Assembly (NCBI GenBank): GCA_002305045.1
Contig: DBPX01000013.1
Coordinates: 24,692-72,844, forward strand
Origin: Ruminococcus sp. UBA1409
GTDB lineage: Bacteria; Bacillota; Clostridia; Oscillospirales; Ruminococcaceae
Reading direction: 5' to 3'
DNA: 48,153 nt
Position numbers and translations under genes: made by a program. Of the stretch, positions 34,762-42,851 are shown in pieces. A model generated the notes under the pieces. That model worked only from the letters and a program-made list of their open reading frames with translations. It did not search any database and was not told where the DNA came from. Each line of letters starts with the position of its first letter. Within the stretch, counting starts at the first letter, position 1.

Positions 34762-36585
34762 TTACTTCTTGGAAATTGCCTTGAACTTGCACGCCGCCAT
34801 GCAGGCTCCGCACTTGACGCACTTGTCGGGGTCTATCTCGTGAGCGGGGAGCTTCTTGCCGGGAGCGATGTAGCTCGTCTTTGTTATTGCGGATGCAGGA
34901 CACTGCCTTGCGCACATTCCGCAGCCTATGCACTTTTCCCTGTCTATCTCGTAGCGAAGGAGGCTCTTGCAGACTCCGGCGGGACACTTCTTGTCCACAA
35001 CATGGGAAACATACTCCTCCCTGAAGAAGCGAAGCGTCGCAAGGACGGGGTTAGGAGCCGTCTGTCCCAGACCGCAGAGGGAGTTCTCCTTGATGTAGTA
35101 GCAGAGCTTCTCAAGCCTGTCGAGGTCCTCAAGAGTTCCGTTGCCCTTGGTTATCTTGTCAAGAAGCTCCAAAAGCCTCTTAGTGCCGACACGGCAGGGA
35201 GTGCACTTTCCGCAGGACTCGTCGACGGTGAACTCCAGGAAGAACTTAGCCATGTCGACCATGCAGTTGTCCTCGTCCATAACTATCATACCGCCTGAGC
35301 CCATCATGCAGCCTATAGCGGTGAGGTTATCGTAGTCTACGGGGGTGTCTATAAGGCTTGCCGGGATGCAGCCGCCGGAGGGTCCGCCAGTCTGGGCAGC
35401 CTTGAACTTCTTGCCGTTGGGGATTCCGCCGCCGATGTCCTCGATTATCTCCCTGAGGGTTGTGCCCATAGGAATCTCGACGAGGCCGGTGTGCTTAATC
35501 TTTCCGCCGAGGGCGAATACCTTTGTTCCCTTGGACTTCTCCGTTCCCATAGAGGCGAACCACTCTGCGCCGTTTAGGATTATCTGGGGGATGTTTGCAA
35601 AGGTCTCGACATTGTTCTCAACCGTGGGCGACTCGTAAAGACCCTTTACGGCAGGATAGGGAGGTCTCGGCCTAGGCTCGCCCCTGTTGCCCTCTATCGA
35701 GGTCATAAGAGCGGTTTCCTCGCCGCAGACGAAGGCTCCTGCGCCCAGGCGGATGTGAAGGTCGAAGTCAAAGCCGGAGCCGAAGATGTCCTTGCCTAAA
35801 AGACCGTACTCTCTTGCCTGGTCGATAGCTATCTGGAGCCTCTTTACCGCTATCGGATACTCGGCTCTTACATATACATAGCCCTGAGTTGCGCCTATTG
35901 CGTAGCCGGCGATAGCCATAGCCTCGATTACCGAGTGGGGGTCGCCCTCCAAAACGGAGCGGTCCATGAATGCGCCCGGGTCGCCCTCGTCGGCGTTGCA
36001 GACGACATACTTCTGGGGAGCCTTATTGGGAGCGCACAGCGCCCACTTTCTTCCGGTGGGAAAGCCTCCTCCGCCTCTGCCTCTTAAGCCGGAGTCGGTA
36101 ACGCACTTGATGACCTCGTCGGGGGTCATCTCGGTGAGCACCTTTCCAAGAGCGGCATAGCCGTCCATTGCGATATACTCCTCGATGTTCTCAGGGTCGA
36201 TAACTCCGCAGTTTCTAAGCACCACACGGTGCTGGGACTTGTAGAAGGCGGTATCTCCCAGCGAGACATTTCCTATTACCTCGCTTGCGACATCCTTGCC
36301 GGTGTCGGTGTAGGCAAGACGGCTGACGACACGGCCCTTTAGAAGATGCTCGCTGACAATCTCCTCGACATCCTCAGGGGTGACTTTTGAGTAGAAGGTG
36401 CCGTCCGGGTAGACTATTACGACAGGTCCCAGAGCGCAAAGACCGAAGCAGCCTGTCTGAACAAGCTTAATTTCGTCCTCCAGTCCGTTTTTGGCTATGC
36501 TGTCCGTAAAGGCGGTCTGAATCGCCTTGCTGCCCGAGGAGGTACAACCTGTGCCGCCGCAAATAAGTACATGTGCACGAATCAT
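34762..36585 (-). CDS. hydB: Bifurcating hydrogenase subunit HydB (NuoF-like)
   Basis: A 607-residue flavoprotein subunit: an N-terminal thioredoxin-like [2Fe-2S] domain (GGTGCTSSGS...QTGCFGLC), the NADH/FMN domain with GLRGRGGGGFPTGRKW and CNADEGDPGAFMDRSVLEGDPH, the [4Fe-4S] site ESCGKCTPCRVGTKR, and a C-terminal double ferredoxin (CIGCGMCARQCP and CVKCGACMAACK). This is the HydB architecture of Thermotoga-type bifurcating hydrogenase. It lies 19 bp before hydA with AAGGAGG between them. Confidence 0.94.
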   Translation of the reverse strand: MIRAHVLICGGTGCTSSGSKAIQTAFTDSIAKNGLEDEIKLVQTGCFGLCALGPVVIVYPDGTFYSKVTPEDVEEIVSEHLLKGRVVSRLAYTDTGKDVASEVIGNVSLGDTAFYKSQHRVVLRNCGVIDPENIEEYIAMDGYAALGKVLTEMTPDEVIKCVTDSGLRGRGGGGFPTGRKWALCAPNKAPQKYVVCNADEGDPGAFMDRSVLEGDPHSVIEAMAIAGYAIGATQGYVYVRAEYPIAVKRLQIAIDQAREYGLLGKDIFGSGFDFDLHIRLGAGAFVCGEETALMTSIEGNRGEPRPRPPYPAVKGLYESPTVENNVETFANIPQIILNGAEWFASMGTEKSKGTKVFALGGKIKHTGLVEIPMGTTLREIIEDIGGGIPNGKKFKAAQTGGPSGGCIPASLIDTPVDYDNLTAIGCMMGSGGMIVMDEDNCMVDMAKFFLEFTVDESCGKCTPCRVGTKRLLELLDKITKGNGTLEDLDRLEKLCYYIKENSLCGLGQTAPNPVLATLRFFREEYVSHVVDKKCPAGVCKSLLRYEIDREKCIGCGMCARQCPASAITKTSYIAPGKKLPAHEIDPDKCVKCGACMAACKFKAISKK

Positions 36586-36607
36586 AATTGTATTATCCTT
36601 TCTTGGC

Positions 36608-36979
36608 TTAATCGTTGTTAGCTGTTATTGTGTACTCGGAGATGACCCTGCCGCCCTTGAGATGCTCCTCGACGACTCTTTTTGCCTTCTCTGGATTCAT
36701 CTTGACATAGGTGACCTTGTCCTTGCCTGCCTCGAAGATTTCGACTACAGGCTCGAACTGGCAGATGCCTATGCAGCCGGTCTGGGATACGGTAACCTTG
36801 TCCTCAAGCGCAGCCCTGTTGACCTCCTCGACGAAGGTGCTAAGAACGGGTCTTGCTCCGGCGGCTATTCCGCAGGTAGCCATTCCGACGACGACTCTTA
36901 TATCGCCGGTGCCCTCTCTTAGAACTACCTTGTCCTTCATCCTTTCCTTGATGGCTTTAAGCTCCTCTAGTGATTTCAT
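36608..36979 (-). CDS. Thioredoxin-like (2Fe-2S) ferredoxin domain protein
   Basis: 123 residues with a thioredoxin-like [2Fe-2S] fold resembling the N-terminal part of HydB. Only three cysteines are present: Cys36 in VVVGMATCGIAAGARPVL and the pair in QTGCIGICQFEP. The usual fourth ligand of the NuoE-type cluster is missing. This short form is frequent beside hydB in Clostridia. It may be an accessory electron carrier, an assembly partner, or redox link to the sensory proteins encoded just upstream. AAAGGA before the ATG. Confidence 0.8.
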   Translation of the reverse strand: MKSLEELKAIKERMKDKVVLREGTGDIRVVVGMATCGIAAGARPVLSTFVEEVNRAALEDKVTVSQTGCIGICQFEPVVEIFEAGKDKVTYVKMNPEKAKRVVEEHLKGGRVISEYTITANND

Positions 36980-37003
36980 GGCATTTATTCCTTTCTTGAT
37001 TAA

Positions 37004-37579
37004 TTATTGTGAACTGCTTTTTTTATCGCCGTACTCGCCGTACTGCTCGTTAAGATACTCCCTTATCCATGAGATTATCTCGTAGCTGTTTAGGGGGAGG
37101 TCTCCTAAAATCTCTCTTAGCTCCCTGGTGTCAAGACCCGCAGCCCGCTCGCCGTCTATTATATGGCTGAAAACAAAGTCGCTGTCGGGATGGCCCTGTA
37201 TAAGGGTTATGATGCTCTCGGTGACATCCCCAAGCGGGACAAAGTCGATATGCGACTTTACAAACTTCGCCCTGACCACTGTTCCGTGACTGTCAGGAAA
37301 GTCGTTTACCCATCTTGACTCCACGCTCAGCCCGCCGCCGGTCATCTCGGCCTCCATCTTCAAAAGGGGAAGCCCCATGCCGACCTTTCGGGTGGTGCGG
37401 GTGGTGTAAAAGGGGTCTATGACGGTTTTAAGGGTATCCTCGCTCATCCCGCAGCCGTTGTCCGTTATTGTGAGGCTGAGCCTGTCCCCGTTTTCTGAAA
37501 TCTCTATGCCGGTAAGCGTAGAGCCTGCCTTGAGCGAATTCTCGGCAATGTCAAGAATGTTAAGTGAAAGCTCCTTCAT
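37004..37579 (-). CDS. GHKL ATPase (histidine-kinase-like), no DHp domain
   Basis: 191 residues. The N-terminal 110 form a GHKL ATPase: N-box LDIAENSLKAG, G1 ITDNGCGM, F-box DPFYTTR and G2 VGMGLPLLKMEAEMTGG. No His-containing dimerisation domain precedes it. The remaining 80 residues are unassigned. It may phosphorylate a partner protein, as SpoIIAB/RsbW-type kinases do, or serve as the catalytic half of a split kinase. It follows the PHP gene by 1 bp. Confidence 0.82.
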   Translation of the reverse strand: MKELSLNILDIAENSLKAGSTLTGIEISENGDRLSLTITDNGCGMSEDTLKTVIDPFYTTRTTRKVGMGLPLLKMEAEMTGGGLSVESRWVNDFPDSHGTVVRAKFVKSHIDFVPLGDVTESIITLIQGHPDSDFVFSHIIDGERAAGLDTRELREILGDLPLNSYEIISWIREYLNEQYGEYGDKKSSSQ

Positions 37580-37580
37580 G

Positions 37581-38312
37581 CTATGCCCTGCCTTTTAAGT
37601 ATTCAAACAAATAGCGCCTTATTTCCTCCGGGGAGCCGCCCCGGGGAAGCTCGAAATACTCCCTCGGCTCCTTGATGTCCCAGAGGTAGTGAGCGTCCGA
37701 GCTTATAATCAGCCTTTTATCCTCAAGACGGTGCCGGGCTATTATCCCGGGCGCCTTTTCGGGGTCGTGAAGCTCTATGCAGCTAAACTCCGGCGTCGGC
37801 GGGAAAAGCCCGAGAACGCCAAGAAGCCCGTTTGCCTCCCTGTCTATATGAGCGGGATAGACCACTCCGCCAAAATCCCCGGCAAGCCCGGGAGCCATAT
37901 CTATTGTAATCCTTGTTGCGTTTGAAAGGAGATTATCCTCATGACCGATAATCTCGTCGTTTTGGTCGCAGACAAGCTGATTGCCAAAGATATCGACCCG
38001 GTTTGGTATGAGAATCCTGTAGCTGTCTACCAGACGGTCAAACTCCATAGCTCCCGACAGCTCCTCGAAAAGGCAGACAAGGTGGATATCCTCCGCCGTT
38101 GTAAGCTCCATCCCCGCAACCGGGACGACAGAGTATCTTTTCGCAGCCTCGAAGAAGGCGGGGCAGTTTTTTGCGGTGTTATGGTCGGTAAGAGCCATAA
38201 TGCCAAGACCGTTAAGCTCGCCCATCCCCAGTATGCTGTTAGGCGTGGACTCATCGTCCGCACAGGGGGAGAGACAGGAGTGAATATGCAGGTCGTAGTA
38301 AAAGCGGGTCAT
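37581..38312 (-). CDS. PHP-domain phosphoesterase
   Basis: 243 residues with metal-binding motifs of the PHP family: YDLHIHSCLSPCADD (residues 4-18), MALTDHNTAKNCPAF, VAGMELTTAEDIHL, and the C-terminal VYPAHIDRE and LIISSDAHYLWDI. PHP proteins hydrolyse phosphoester bonds, often phospho-sugars, nucleotides or phosphotyrosine. Here the context suggests it reverses or generates a signal for the hydrogenase module. It overlaps the DRTGG gene by 4 bp. Confidence 0.85.
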   Translation of the reverse strand: MTRFYYDLHIHSCLSPCADDESTPNSILGMGELNGLGIMALTDHNTAKNCPAFFEAAKRYSVVPVAGMELTTAEDIHLVCLFEELSGAMEFDRLVDSYRILIPNRVDIFGNQLVCDQNDEIIGHEDNLLSNATRITIDMAPGLAGDFGGVVYPAHIDREANGLLGVLGLFPPTPEFSCIELHDPEKAPGIIARHRLEDKRLIISSDAHYLWDIKEPREYFELPRGGSPEEIRRYLFEYLKGRA

Positions 38313-38638
38313 TTTTTGAGGCTTTCGTACAAAAGGCAGGCTATCTCATACGCCGGAAGCTCGCTGCCAAGAATATTAACGCCCTTTGAATTCGCCGTGT
38401 CGATTATATCCTTAGGCAGGGTGACGCCTTCCGCCAGGATTATGCAGGCGGTGTCCGCAAGGGTTGCGACGGCTATTATGTTGATGTTTGACATGATGGT
38501 TATCCATGCATAGTCCGCCGACGCTCTTCCCATTACCCAGCTTAAAAGGTCGCCTATATACACGCCCTCAAGCTGCCTTTTCCCGTCGGGAAGGGCTGCA
38601 GCCGTAAAGCCAAGCTCCAAAAGACCGTCAACCGTCAT
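38309..38638 (-). CDS. DRTGG-domain protein (second copy)
   Basis: 109 residues comprising a stand-alone DRTGG domain, matching the same region of the other copy in this operon (VDGLLELGFTAAALPDG..., IMSNINIIAVATLADTACIILAEG, PAYEIACLLYESL). DRTGG domains bind ligands or mediate contacts next to CBS or kinase domains. The ATG at 38638 lies 11 bp inside the sensory hydrogenase gene, so expression is coupled. Confidence 0.8.
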   Translation of the reverse strand: MTVDGLLELGFTAAALPDGKRQLEGVYIGDLLSWVMGRASADYAWITIMSNINIIAVATLADTACIILAEGVTLPKDIIDTANSKGVNILGSELPAYEIACLLYESLKK

Positions 38639-39920
38639 TTTCCTTATCCTCCGTTTCAAGAAGCTCCCTAAGCCTTCTGTTGTTAAGAAGCACACAGCCA
38701 AGCCTGTTTTTCCCCGTGGTAACGACATCCTCCGCAAAGGCACGGCAGTTAGGCGCTCCGCAGGAGCCGCAGTCTATTCCGGGAAGCTCCTTTTTAAGCT
38801 CCTGAATCTCAGACATCAGCCTGAGCGACTCGACGATATTGTCCGACAGGCGGGATATCGGTCTGTACTCGGGAAGCTCGTCGAAGAGGCAGTAGTCGGG
38901 GATGCTTCTTTGCTCGTCGGCGGAAAGCTGGTTCCTGGATACGGGAAGATATCTTCTTATCGTCTGAAGCCTCGCTCTTGCGATAAAGGGATTTTGAACG
39001 GTGAGAACTCCTCCGACGCAGCCGCTTGTGCAGGCGTTAAGCTCGATAAACTCGAGATTTTGGATGTTCCCGTTTTCTATCTGGTCAAGGACCCTTATTA
39101 CATTGTCAATCCCGTCAGCCGCAAGATACTTGTCGTTAAACAGCGCAGAGGACTCTCCTCCCGAGGTCGCCCAGCCGATTCCTATCATGCCGGAGTGGCA
39201 TATCTGGGAATCCCCGGTGGGACGCTTCATCTTGTTTAACAGCATAAAGTAAAGGTCGTTTATCGGCACGACGACATCCACCTGGCTCTTGTAGCCTGCG
39301 AAGCCGTTTCTGACATAGCTCGCCTTTGCGGGACACGGGGAGATAAAGCAGACGCCAATCTCCTCGGGCTTAAGCTCGGGATGCTTTGAAAGTGCCCTTT
39401 TTCTTGCAAGCGAGGCAGCAACCTCCATGGGAGGCATGAGATGTATTATGTTTTCGATGAGCGAGGGGAATCTAAGGCCGATAAGCCTCAGTATAACAGG
39501 GCACGCCGAGCTTATCGCCGGCTTTTTGACCTTGTCGCTCTTTAGATAAAGCCTTGTGTAGGCGGAAACCAGCTCCGCAGCGGCGGCGACCTCGAAAACA
39601 TCGTCGAAGCCGAGCTGCAAAAGGCCGTCAAGCACGCTCTCGATATCGTCAAGATTGTCAAACTGACCGTAGAGGGTGGGTGCTGGAAGAGCTATCTTCC
39701 ACTTGAAGCGGTCCATCGCCTCAAGCTTCTGGCAGGTTGCCTTTTTAGCCTTGTTGGGACAGACTCTTATGCACTCTCCGCAGTCGATGCAGCGCTCCTG
39801 ATTTATAACCGCCTTGTGGTCCCTGATTCTTATAGCCTCGGTGGGACAGTGCTTCAGGCAGGTGGTGCAGCCGTTGCACTTTTCAGGGTCCAGATATACA
39901 GAATGCTCATAATTGTTCAT
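38628..39920 (-). CDS. Sensory-type [FeFe]-hydrogenase-like protein (HydS, group D-like)
   Basis: 430 residues. Two N-terminal [4Fe-4S] clusters (CNGCTTCLKHCP and CIDCGECIRVCP), then an H-cluster domain with altered motifs: SACPVI near residue 138 (the proton-relay Cys of TSCC is Ala, the ligand Cys remains), SPCPAK near 195, and NACTSGC near 297. A C-terminal PF04060-type [4Fe-4S] motif (CGSCGAPNCRAF plus a later Cys) is near 387-410. All four H-cluster ligands remain, but the proton path is changed as in sensory hydrogenases. There is no PAS domain, which separates it from classical HydS and points to group D. Probable H2 or redox sensor. Confidence 0.85.
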   Translation of the reverse strand: MNNYEHSVYLDPEKCNGCTTCLKHCPTEAIRIRDHKAVINQERCIDCGECIRVCPNKAKKATCQKLEAMDRFKWKIALPAPTLYGQFDNLDDIESVLDGLLQLGFDDVFEVAAAAELVSAYTRLYLKSDKVKKPAISSACPVILRLIGLRFPSLIENIIHLMPPMEVAASLARKRALSKHPELKPEEIGVCFISPCPAKASYVRNGFAGYKSQVDVVVPINDLYFMLLNKMKRPTGDSQICHSGMIGIGWATSGGESSALFNDKYLAADGIDNVIRVLDQIENGNIQNLEFIELNACTSGCVGGVLTVQNPFIARARLQTIRRYLPVSRNQLSADEQRSIPDYCLFDELPEYRPISRLSDNIVESLRLMSEIQELKKELPGIDCGSCGAPNCRAFAEDVVTTGKNRLGCVLLNNRRLRELLETEDKENDG

Positions 39921-39950
39921 AGATAACGCCTTCCAAATGGTAAGAGCCGA

Positions 39951-40373
39951 TTAAAGCTTAACCTTCATTCTTACAGTAGTTCCGACGCCTACGGTGGAAT
40001 CGACGGTCATCTCGTCGGTGTAGCGCTTCATGTTGGGAAGCCCCATCCCTGCGCCGAAGCCCAGGCTCCTAACATTGTCGGGAGCGGTGGAAAAGCCCTC
40101 CTGCATGGCAAGCGAGAGGTCCTTTATCCCGGGACCGTGGTCAATCAAAACTATTTCAACAGCCTCCTCGGTGACGGTGACGCTGGCTTCGCCTCCGTTT
40201 GCGTGGATGACCATGTTGATTTCGCCCTCATACATGGCGATGGAAACTCGTCTTATTATGTCCGGGTCGATGCCGAGCTGCCTAAGATTTTTTTTGACCT
40301 GCACCGAAGCCTGACCGGCTGAGGTGAAGTCGGAGCCGTCGACCTCGAAGCGGAATGTGATGCCCTCCGGCAT
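39951..40373 (-). CDS. Anti-sigma-factor-like serine kinase (RsbW/RsbT GHKL)
   Basis: 140 residues with a single GHKL ATPase domain of the anti-sigma regulatory type: N-box IAMYEGEINMVIHA, G1 IDHGPGIKD and G2 GFGAGMGLPNMKRYTD. Relatives (RsbW, SpoIIAB, RsbT) phosphorylate an antagonist protein on Ser or hold a partner. No sigma factor or STAS protein is encoded here, so the target is unknown. Its ATG overlaps the upstream DRTGG stop by 1 bp (TAATG). Confidence 0.87.
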   Translation of the reverse strand: MPEGITFRFEVDGSDFTSAGQASVQVKKNLRQLGIDPDIIRRVSIAMYEGEINMVIHANGGEASVTVTEEAVEIVLIDHGPGIKDLSLAMQEGFSTAPDNVRSLGFGAGMGLPNMKRYTDEMTVDSTVGVGTTVRMKVKL

Positions 40374-40723
40374 TATTTTGCCTCCTCTGCCCTAAGGCCG
40401 TTTGAGTAAAGAATACCGCACGCCTCGTACATACGCTTGCCGGTAGCCAAAAGAACGATTCCGTTCTCCCTTGCAAGCGCTATCATATCCTGACTGGGCA
40501 GCTTGGAGCGGACAAAAACCACGCAGCGCATATCCATCATCTCGGCTGTTCTTATGACCTGGGGGTTTACAAGCCCGGTGAGGAGCACGGCCTGGTCCTT
40601 GACATACGCCAAAACATCGCTCATCATGTCGCTTCCGCAGGCAGAACAAACATCGGCGTCAAGCCCGTCCTCCCCGCTTATAATCCTTGCGTCAAGAAGG
40701 TCTTTAATAGTGGAAATCTTCAT
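40373..40723 (-). CDS. DRTGG-domain protein (first copy)
   Basis: 116 residues: an N-terminal segment MKISTIKDLLDARIISGEDG, Cys28 and... a CSAC motif (DVCSACGSDMMSDVLAYVKDQ), then LTGLVNPQVIRTAEMMDMRCVVFVRSK and LLATGKRMYEACGILYSNG, all typical of stand-alone DRTGG proteins near hydrogenase genes. The CSAC pair could bind metal or respond to redox. It sits between hydC and the anti-sigma-type kinase. Confidence 0.83.
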   Translation of the reverse strand: MKISTIKDLLDARIISGEDGLDADVCSACGSDMMSDVLAYVKDQAVLLTGLVNPQVIRTAEMMDMRCVVFVRSKLPSQDMIALARENGIVLLATGKRMYEACGILYSNGLRAEEAK

Positions 40724-40780
40724 AGCCTCACAGCCTCTCCTTAATAGATATTGTCATCGAAGCAATGCCCTTGGAAAGCC

Positions 40781-41284
40781 TCAGCCCTCGAAGCCGTACT
40801 TGGCGAGAATGCCGTCGACATCGTCAACGGTGAGTCTGCCGTATACATCGTCGTTGACGGTAAGCACCGGCGCAAGACCGCAGGCGCCTATGCAGCGGCA
40901 GGCAGTCAAGGAAAATCTTCCGTCCGGGGTGCACTCGTCGCCGCCGATGCCAAGACGCTCGCTCAGGCGGTCGAAGATGTTGCCTGAGCCTTTTACATAG
41001 CAGGCAGTTCCCAGGCAGACGGAGATGTTGTACTCACCCTTGGGCACCAGCGTGAACTGGGCGTAGAAGGTGGCTACTCCGTAAACCTTTTCCATCGGGA
41101 TGCCAAGCTCCCTTGCAATCAGGGACTGAATCTCTATGGGCAGGTAGCCGTAGATGTTCTGAGCCTTCTGCATGATGGGCATGAGGCTGCCTCTTTCCTG
41201 CTTGTTCTCCGAGATAAACTGCATAAGCTCGGCTTCCTGCTCGGGCGTGCCCCTGAAGGGGATGGAAGTAATTTTATTACCCAT
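40781..41284 (-). CDS. hydC: Bifurcating hydrogenase subunit HydC (NuoE-like)
   Basis: 167 residues with a thioredoxin-like [2Fe-2S] domain related to NuoE: helical N-terminus with LMPIMQKAQNIYGYLPIEIQSLIA, then VATFYAQFTLVPKG, CLGTACYVKGSG and TACRCIGACGLAPVLTVNDDVYG containing the four cluster Cys. First gene of the operon, AAGGAGG before the ATG. It should form the HydABC complex with the two genes at the far end of the operon. Confidence 0.93.
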   Translation of the reverse strand: MGNKITSIPFRGTPEQEAELMQFISENKQERGSLMPIMQKAQNIYGYLPIEIQSLIARELGIPMEKVYGVATFYAQFTLVPKGEYNISVCLGTACYVKGSGNIFDRLSERLGIGGDECTPDGRFSLTACRCIGACGLAPVLTVNDDVYGRLTVDDVDGILAKYGFEG

Positions 41285-41392
41285 TTTTAAACCTCCTTAA
41301 TTATTTTGTGCTGGGGGACCTTGTACACGGGAAAATGCAGTCCTGGCTAAAAGTATCAGGAAATACAGTCAAGCCCGCATACACACATCGCA

Positions 41393-41421
41393 ATTATATC
41401 ATATTTTTGAAGCAATATCAA
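41393..41421 (-). promoter_or_regulatory. Promoter of the hydrogenase operon
   Basis: Minus strand: TTGATA (41416-41421), 17-bp spacer, TATAAT (41393-41398), leaving a leader of about 100 nt before hydC. No other good promoter was seen inside the ten-gene run. The plus-strand side (41422-41609) holds no evident gene; a GAGCT/AGCTT hairpin with Ts near 41525-41550 is weak. Confidence 0.72.
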
Positions 41422-41615
41422 TAGATAGGCTGAAAATAGTGTCTAAAAATGCTATGATTTAAATAGTTAAAATTCAAATTAAAGGAGCTAAAGGGATATA
41501 CAGTAAAAACCAACGACCTCTCTGAGCTGAAAAAAGCTTTTTCTTGCCAACAGCCCTGCAATCTGCTAAAATGAAGAAAACGCCCTAGGAAAAGCGGGCG
41601 CAGGGAGGGATGAGC

Positions 41616-42356
41616 TTGTCAAAAGTAAAAGAGGCGGACTGCCTGCCAAAGGAAAAAGCCGCCTGCGGGGAATGTGGGCAAAACGGGCGCCGTGAGAGTG
41701 ATGGCAGCCCGGAGGAGCTTTTGTCCGTCAGGGAGCGGGCATTAGCCATAGTAAGCCGCCTCGAGGAGGTCTACCCGGAGGCGAAATGCTCGCTTTCGTA
41801 CAGCGAGCCGTACCAGCTGCTTATAGCCACCAGGCTCTCTGCTCAGTGTACTGACGCAAGGGTTAACACGGTGACCCCTGAGCTGTTTGCGAGATTTCCA
41901 AGCCTTGAGGCTCTGGCAGACGCCGAGCTGTCAGTCGTCGAGGAGATAATAAAGCCCTGCGGACTTTTCAGGACAAAGGCAAAAAGCATAGTAGGGCTTT
42001 GCAGGGAGCTTATTTCAAGGTACGGGGGCGAGGTCCCCGACAGCATGGAGGAGCTTTTGACCCTACCCGGAATCGGGAGGAAAACGGCGAATCTTATCCT
42101 AGGGGATGTTTTTGGCAGACCCGCCGTCGTCTGCGACACCCACTGCATGAGAATCTGCGAGAGGCTGGGGCTTAGCGCAGGCAGGGACGCCTACAAGGTG
42201 GAGCTAAGGCTCCGTGAGGTCCTGCCTATGGACAGGGCAAGCGACTTCTGCCACCGTCTTGTGATGTTCGGCAGACAGACCTGTACGGCTAGAAAGCCAG
42301 TGTGCGGCTCCTGCCCGCTTAGTGACCTCTGCGAAAAAGCCGGGTCTGAGGGGTAG
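41616..42356 (+). CDS. nth: Endonuclease III
   Basis: Bifunctional DNA glycosylase/AP lyase removing oxidised pyrimidines. HhH motif LPGIGRKTANLIL with the catalytic Lys, catalytic Asp in VVCDTHCMRICERL, and the [4Fe-4S] ligands CTARKPVCGSCPLSDLC with spacing C-x6-C-x2-C-x5-C. The N-terminus has a 35-residue extension including ACGECG. The TTG at 41616 is 7 bases after GGAGG; the ATG at 41610 practically abuts the site. Thus the start is TTG, or possibly ATG two codons upstream. Confidence 0.94.
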   Translation: MSKVKEADCLPKEKAACGECGQNGRRESDGSPEELLSVRERALAIVSRLEEVYPEAKCSLSYSEPYQLLIATRLSAQCTDARVNTVTPELFARFPSLEALADAELSVVEEIIKPCGLFRTKAKSIVGLCRELISRYGGEVPDSMEELLTLPGIGRKTANLILGDVFGRPAVVCDTHCMRICERLGLSAGRDAYKVELRLREVLPMDRASDFCHRLVMFGRQTCTARKPVCGSCPLSDLCEKAGSEG

Positions 42357-42407
42357 AGGAAGCTAACAGCAGTATAGCAAGCGGCAAAGAAGCAACACTC
42401 CGCTCGG

Positions 42408-42660
42408 GGAAGCCGCCCGCTCTGCGGGCGGCTTCCGGGGCTTGGCACCCTCTGAGGCTCTGATTATATAAGCCGGACGGCTACTGCCGTCCGGCTTAGC
42501 TTGACGAAAAGGCATTTTTGGCAAGCTGCGAAGCATATAATCAAAGCCTCAGGGGCGGGAGTCTGACGGCTCCCGGGCAAGGGCAGGGCGCCGCCCTGCC
42601 CTTGCCGTGCCAAGCCCCGTATTCCCTCAGCCGCCGAAGGCGGCTGAGCCGCCCGGGCGG
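42408..42660. repeat. Palindrome-rich spacer with nested inverted repeats
   Basis: The 530 bp between nth and tRNA-Leu hold no credible gene. The start is a 13-bp stem, GGAAGCCGCCCGC-TCT-GCGGGCGGCTTCC (42408-42436), probably the nth terminator. GGGGCTTGGCAC (42437-42448) then pairs perfectly with GTGCCAAGCCCC (42607-42618). Inside it, 42449-42468 pairs with 42536-42555 with few mismatches, and four hairpins are enclosed: AAGCCGGACGG/CCGTCCGGCTT (42470-42497), AGCTTG/CAAGCT (42498-42527), CGGGAG/CTCCCG (42556-42575), and a 15-bp stem with a 1-base centre (42576-42606). CTCAGCCGCC-GAA-GGCGGCTGAG follows at 42626-42648. The rest, to 42850, shows nothing clear. Confidence 0.82.
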
Positions 42661-42851
42661 GGCGCTTACGGCAAATTTACAGTCCCGTCAGCCCCGTATC
42701 AATCCCTCCCGGGCGGGATGGGGAAGGGGGAGTGAGCCGTGTTACCCTCCCTGAGGATGCCGAGTCCTTAAGACATCCCAGGTCCTCCCTTCTAATTTCC
42801 CCGGACGCCCGCCTGTCCCAAAGCAGCCCTCAAGAGCCGCTATAACGCAAA

